From Sinohyriopsis cumingii (taxonomy: Eukaryota > Mollusca > Bivalvia > Unionida > Unionidae), in contig CM068825.1 of NCBI GenBank assembly GCA_028554795.2, positions 94,412,451-94,476,450 on the forward strand: a stretch of DNA of 64,000 nt. The letters run 5' to 3'. The translations under genes were made by a program, and so were the position numbers. Below, in pieces: positions 62,201-64,000 of the stretch (positions within the stretch are counted from its first letter, which is position 1; the number at the start of each line of letters is the position of its first letter). The notes beneath the pieces are model-generated. The model was not told the origin of the DNA. It did not search any database and worked only from the letters and a program-made list of their open reading frames with translations.

Positions 62201-62276
62201 TTTAGTAATTTCATCCTGGAAAACCCCTGGAAATGACCTGGAAATTTATCTTTAGAAAAGCATGGGAAACATGCAA
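59240..62276 (+). repeat. Paralogous block, copy 2 (split by a LINE)
   Basis: This copy aligns in order with 27665-28095 and 31706-33195. It lacks the LTR-like element of copy 1 and instead carries a LINE at 59577-60893. Alignment stops at GAAAAGCATGGGAA, where the virus-like block begins. Confidence 0.85.
59577..60893 (+). pseudogene. 5'-truncated non-LTR retrotransposon (reverse transcriptase C-terminal half)
   Basis: The insert starts inside reverse transcriptase. A first frame (to 59906) has CGVPQGSILGPLLFILFIND and then YPDD where YADD is expected for the catalytic site. A second frame (59981-60571, 196 residues) has LDYCNVAWGNTS, LLRLQKRACHLILD and FQYTGPLVWNNIPNDIR, the conserved C-terminal region of many invertebrate LINEs. 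The 3' end is AATAAAGTC followed by (TTATTA)n. The pre-insertion site is seen in copy 1 of the block at about 28021, giving a short shared AAAGA at the junctions. Frame breaks and the Ala-to-Pro change indicate a dead copy. Confidence 0.9.
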
Positions 62277-63559
62277 GTAACATTGTTTTATCACTGAGTA
62301 TAACAGCGATTGCTCTGTACCCACCAGCGAGTAGTTGAGCTACACGAACTTGGAACTGTACATCAGCAACAGATTGCCTGAATAAATCTAAATGTTCCAA
62401 CGAAAAGTAATAGATTGGATATAATATTGTGAAATCTTACTGAGATATCTGCAAACCAGAATAAACAATCTGAAGACAACCCATAAATATCATCAACCGA
62501 TGATAAGCTCGTGTAACATGATTTTGATCAAAATTTAGCCAAACTTCTTCAGAAGGTTCTTGATGTCCATTTATCCTCAAAGCAACTTCACTAACCCCAA
62601 GCATGTCAAACACCATTGGATTTCTTTCCTGCAAATCTACTGTGGCATTTTCCTGTAATGCGATGAATATATGTCATGTCGATGATACTACCTGCTGTGA
62701 TACTATCTGCCATGTGAATAATGCAGCATTACTTTGAATGCTATCTGTATTCATTGTCAATCATGATTATGTTGATTTACAAGCTTGACCCATGAAAGAT
62801 AACAATTGTTGTTCTTCGTCGATCGATGGAGTCATTACTGGCATCCACAGTGAGTTTTGTTAGTACTACTTTACCTGCATCAGCTGTGTTAGGTCGCCAG
62901 ATTGCATCATTGTCAGTGGCTTTTCTGAGAAGTACCACATTGTGTTTATTACCAAATAGAACTTTTCTAACTTTTCTACAGAATCCAAATATATGTGATA
63001 GTGGAATCACACATGACAAATTTTCTTCATGATTTAACATTTGTCTGCATGCTGCAAATCATAAGCTGAAATCATCATTCATCGATGCAACTGTGTCCCC
63101 AGCTGCATTTAGTCTCATGTTGCTACTCTCAGGGTGATCGATGGTATCTTTCGCATACATCATTGACAGACCAGCAGACTTCGGGTAATCATTGGCATAT
63201 CTTACCAGATCCAGTACCATTGTGGCAACATCAACATTTTTGAGCCATGATTCAATATTTTTTTCATCAATCATGTATATGGCACTGTTAAATAATGCCA
63301 TAACACCATTGTTAACAAAACCAAATCGATCTAGAAGTCTGTATGCAGTATCATGTGCTTTCAAAAGTCTACCTTCTACTTCAATAAACACTTCAGCAGG
63401 TACAAAATATCTATTTGTATCTTGAACTTGTAATTCGATTTGTCCATGTGCATTAGGTACACATGTGTCATAAGAATAGTACTGGCAATCACGCACAGAT
63501 TCATCTTTGAGAACTGGCACACCCATGTCAAATGTGAGATCAGATACACAATTAAACAT
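62277..63559 (-). pseudogene. Virus-like protein remnant, possibly capsid-type (Polinton/adinto-like)
   Basis: On the - strand from 63559 a frame runs 166 codons, meets a TGA at 63059-63061, continues in the same frame to about 62777, then shifts frame and continues from about 62650 to the junction near 62277 with one more stop (TAA) at 62437-62439. Recognisable pieces in order are YFVPAEVFIEVEGRLL, IPLSHIFGFCRKV, DAIWRPNTADAGKVVLTKL, ALRINGHQEPSEEVW and SVADVQFQVRVAQ. From memory these resemble a protein family found in integrated DNA-virus-like elements of invertebrates, in which a double jelly-roll capsid role is likely. I hold the family match as moderate and the capsid role as tentative. 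The ancestral protein would be about 420-430 residues. Base use differs little from the surroundings. Confidence 0.55.
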
Positions 63560-63732
63560 TTTATTATAATTGCTGATGTCTAACAGGAAGACAACTAACT
63601 GTTATTAAACTTGCCATTATATTTTTTTTCTTTTCGTCACATGGATACACCAGCCAAATCTGCTAATTTTTTTATTTGCAGCTTGATTTATTTTGTTACT
63701 AACATTTGCAGGCATAACAATGTTAGTAGCTG

Positions 63733-63897
63733 TCATTGATAATTATTTTGCATCGGTATTGCTTTTGGGGCTATCCTTCTAAATAGACCCATAACAACAT
63801 CACCGAGTCCATCTCCATAGGTAACTTTATATATTGGTAATTGCGAATTTATCATCCTGACCATTACAGGTCCACGTTGAGCATTATATATAATCAT
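63733..63897 (-). CDS. Small basic ORF upstream of the virus-like protein
   Basis: A 54-codon frame on the - strand, about 170 nt before the start of the virus-like protein and in the same orientation. It contains VTYGDGLGDVVMGLFRRIAP, a glycine-rich then basic pattern seen in small virion-associated proteins next to capsid genes of Polinton- and adenovirus-like elements; that reading is an analogy, not a match I can verify. An overlapping frame starts at the ATGA of its stop and runs on with basic residues (KINQAANKKISRFGW), so the original protein may have been longer and frameshifted. It could also be chance. Confidence 0.35.
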   Translation of the reverse strand: MIIYNAQRGPVMVRMINSQLPIYKVTYGDGLGDVVMGLFRRIAPKAIPMQNNYQ

Positions 63898-64000
63898 CTT
63901 ATTTTCTTGTCACTGATTTAATTATATACCCTTAATCACTTTGATAATCATCAACGATTTCATCGATGAGAGACCAATAAACATTAATGTCTATGATACC
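63898..64000. other. Window end, probable continuation of the virus-like block
   Basis: No gene can be called in the last 100 bases. The virus-like block probably continues past the edge. Confidence 0.4.

Noticed and set aside
55889..64000. Next MOK exon (after TRW, with the APE motif)
   Set aside because: I looked for the expected text and an AG-bordered start but found none; absence by eye is not proof.

Overview
The window is animal nuclear DNA: AT-rich, full of repeats, with one gene split into short exons by very large introns. Two tRNA-derived SINE families, LINE fragments with (TTA)n tails, a Gmr1-type Ty3/gypsy element and divergent tandem repeats fit a marine invertebrate. A mollusc, perhaps a bivalve, is my best guess from repeat style alone; nothing here fixes the species.

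The one host gene I recognise is the MAPK-like protein kinase MOK (also called RAGE-1), on the + strand. Six exons with GT/AG borders and mutually consistent phases lie at 13298-13387 (helix C), 37102-37172, 48863-48941, 52348-52426, 54221-54269 (catalytic loop HRDVKPEN) and 55577-55662 (DFG and the TEY activation motif). The exons at 48863 and 52348 are two versions of the same 79-nt exon with the same phase at both ends. Using both, or neither, breaks the frame, so they look like mutually exclusive exons. The glycine-loop/lysine exons upstream and the exons after the TRW codons were not found, so the gene runs past both ends of the window or its other exons escaped me.

Region by region: 1-13297 is upstream sequence or intron with SINEs, a 113-bp hairpin and a decayed Gmr1-like retroelement (about 8040-13265) whose 3' LTR ends 32 nt before the first visible MOK exon. 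The 23.7-kb intron 13388-37101 holds an L2/CR1-like LINE, a long array of degenerate ~145-bp repeats broken by three insertions with recognisable target duplications, and a paralogous block split by an LTR-like element. The 11.7-kb intron 37173-48862 opens with a 36-bp satellite array and carries a solo LTR. The introns around the alternative exon hold a 46-bp minisatellite, a microsatellite and fold-back repeats. After 55663 there is a second copy of the paralogous block, interrupted by a 5'-truncated LINE. At the right end, on the - strand, is a broken virus-like protein block (62277-63897) resembling capsid-type genes of Polinton/adinto-like integrated DNA viruses; it continues beyond the window.

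Functionally only MOK is a plausible working gene. Everything else coding-like is a decayed mobile or viral remnant. Several insertions can be delimited exactly because they broke a repeat or a duplicated block whose unbroken copy is also in the window.
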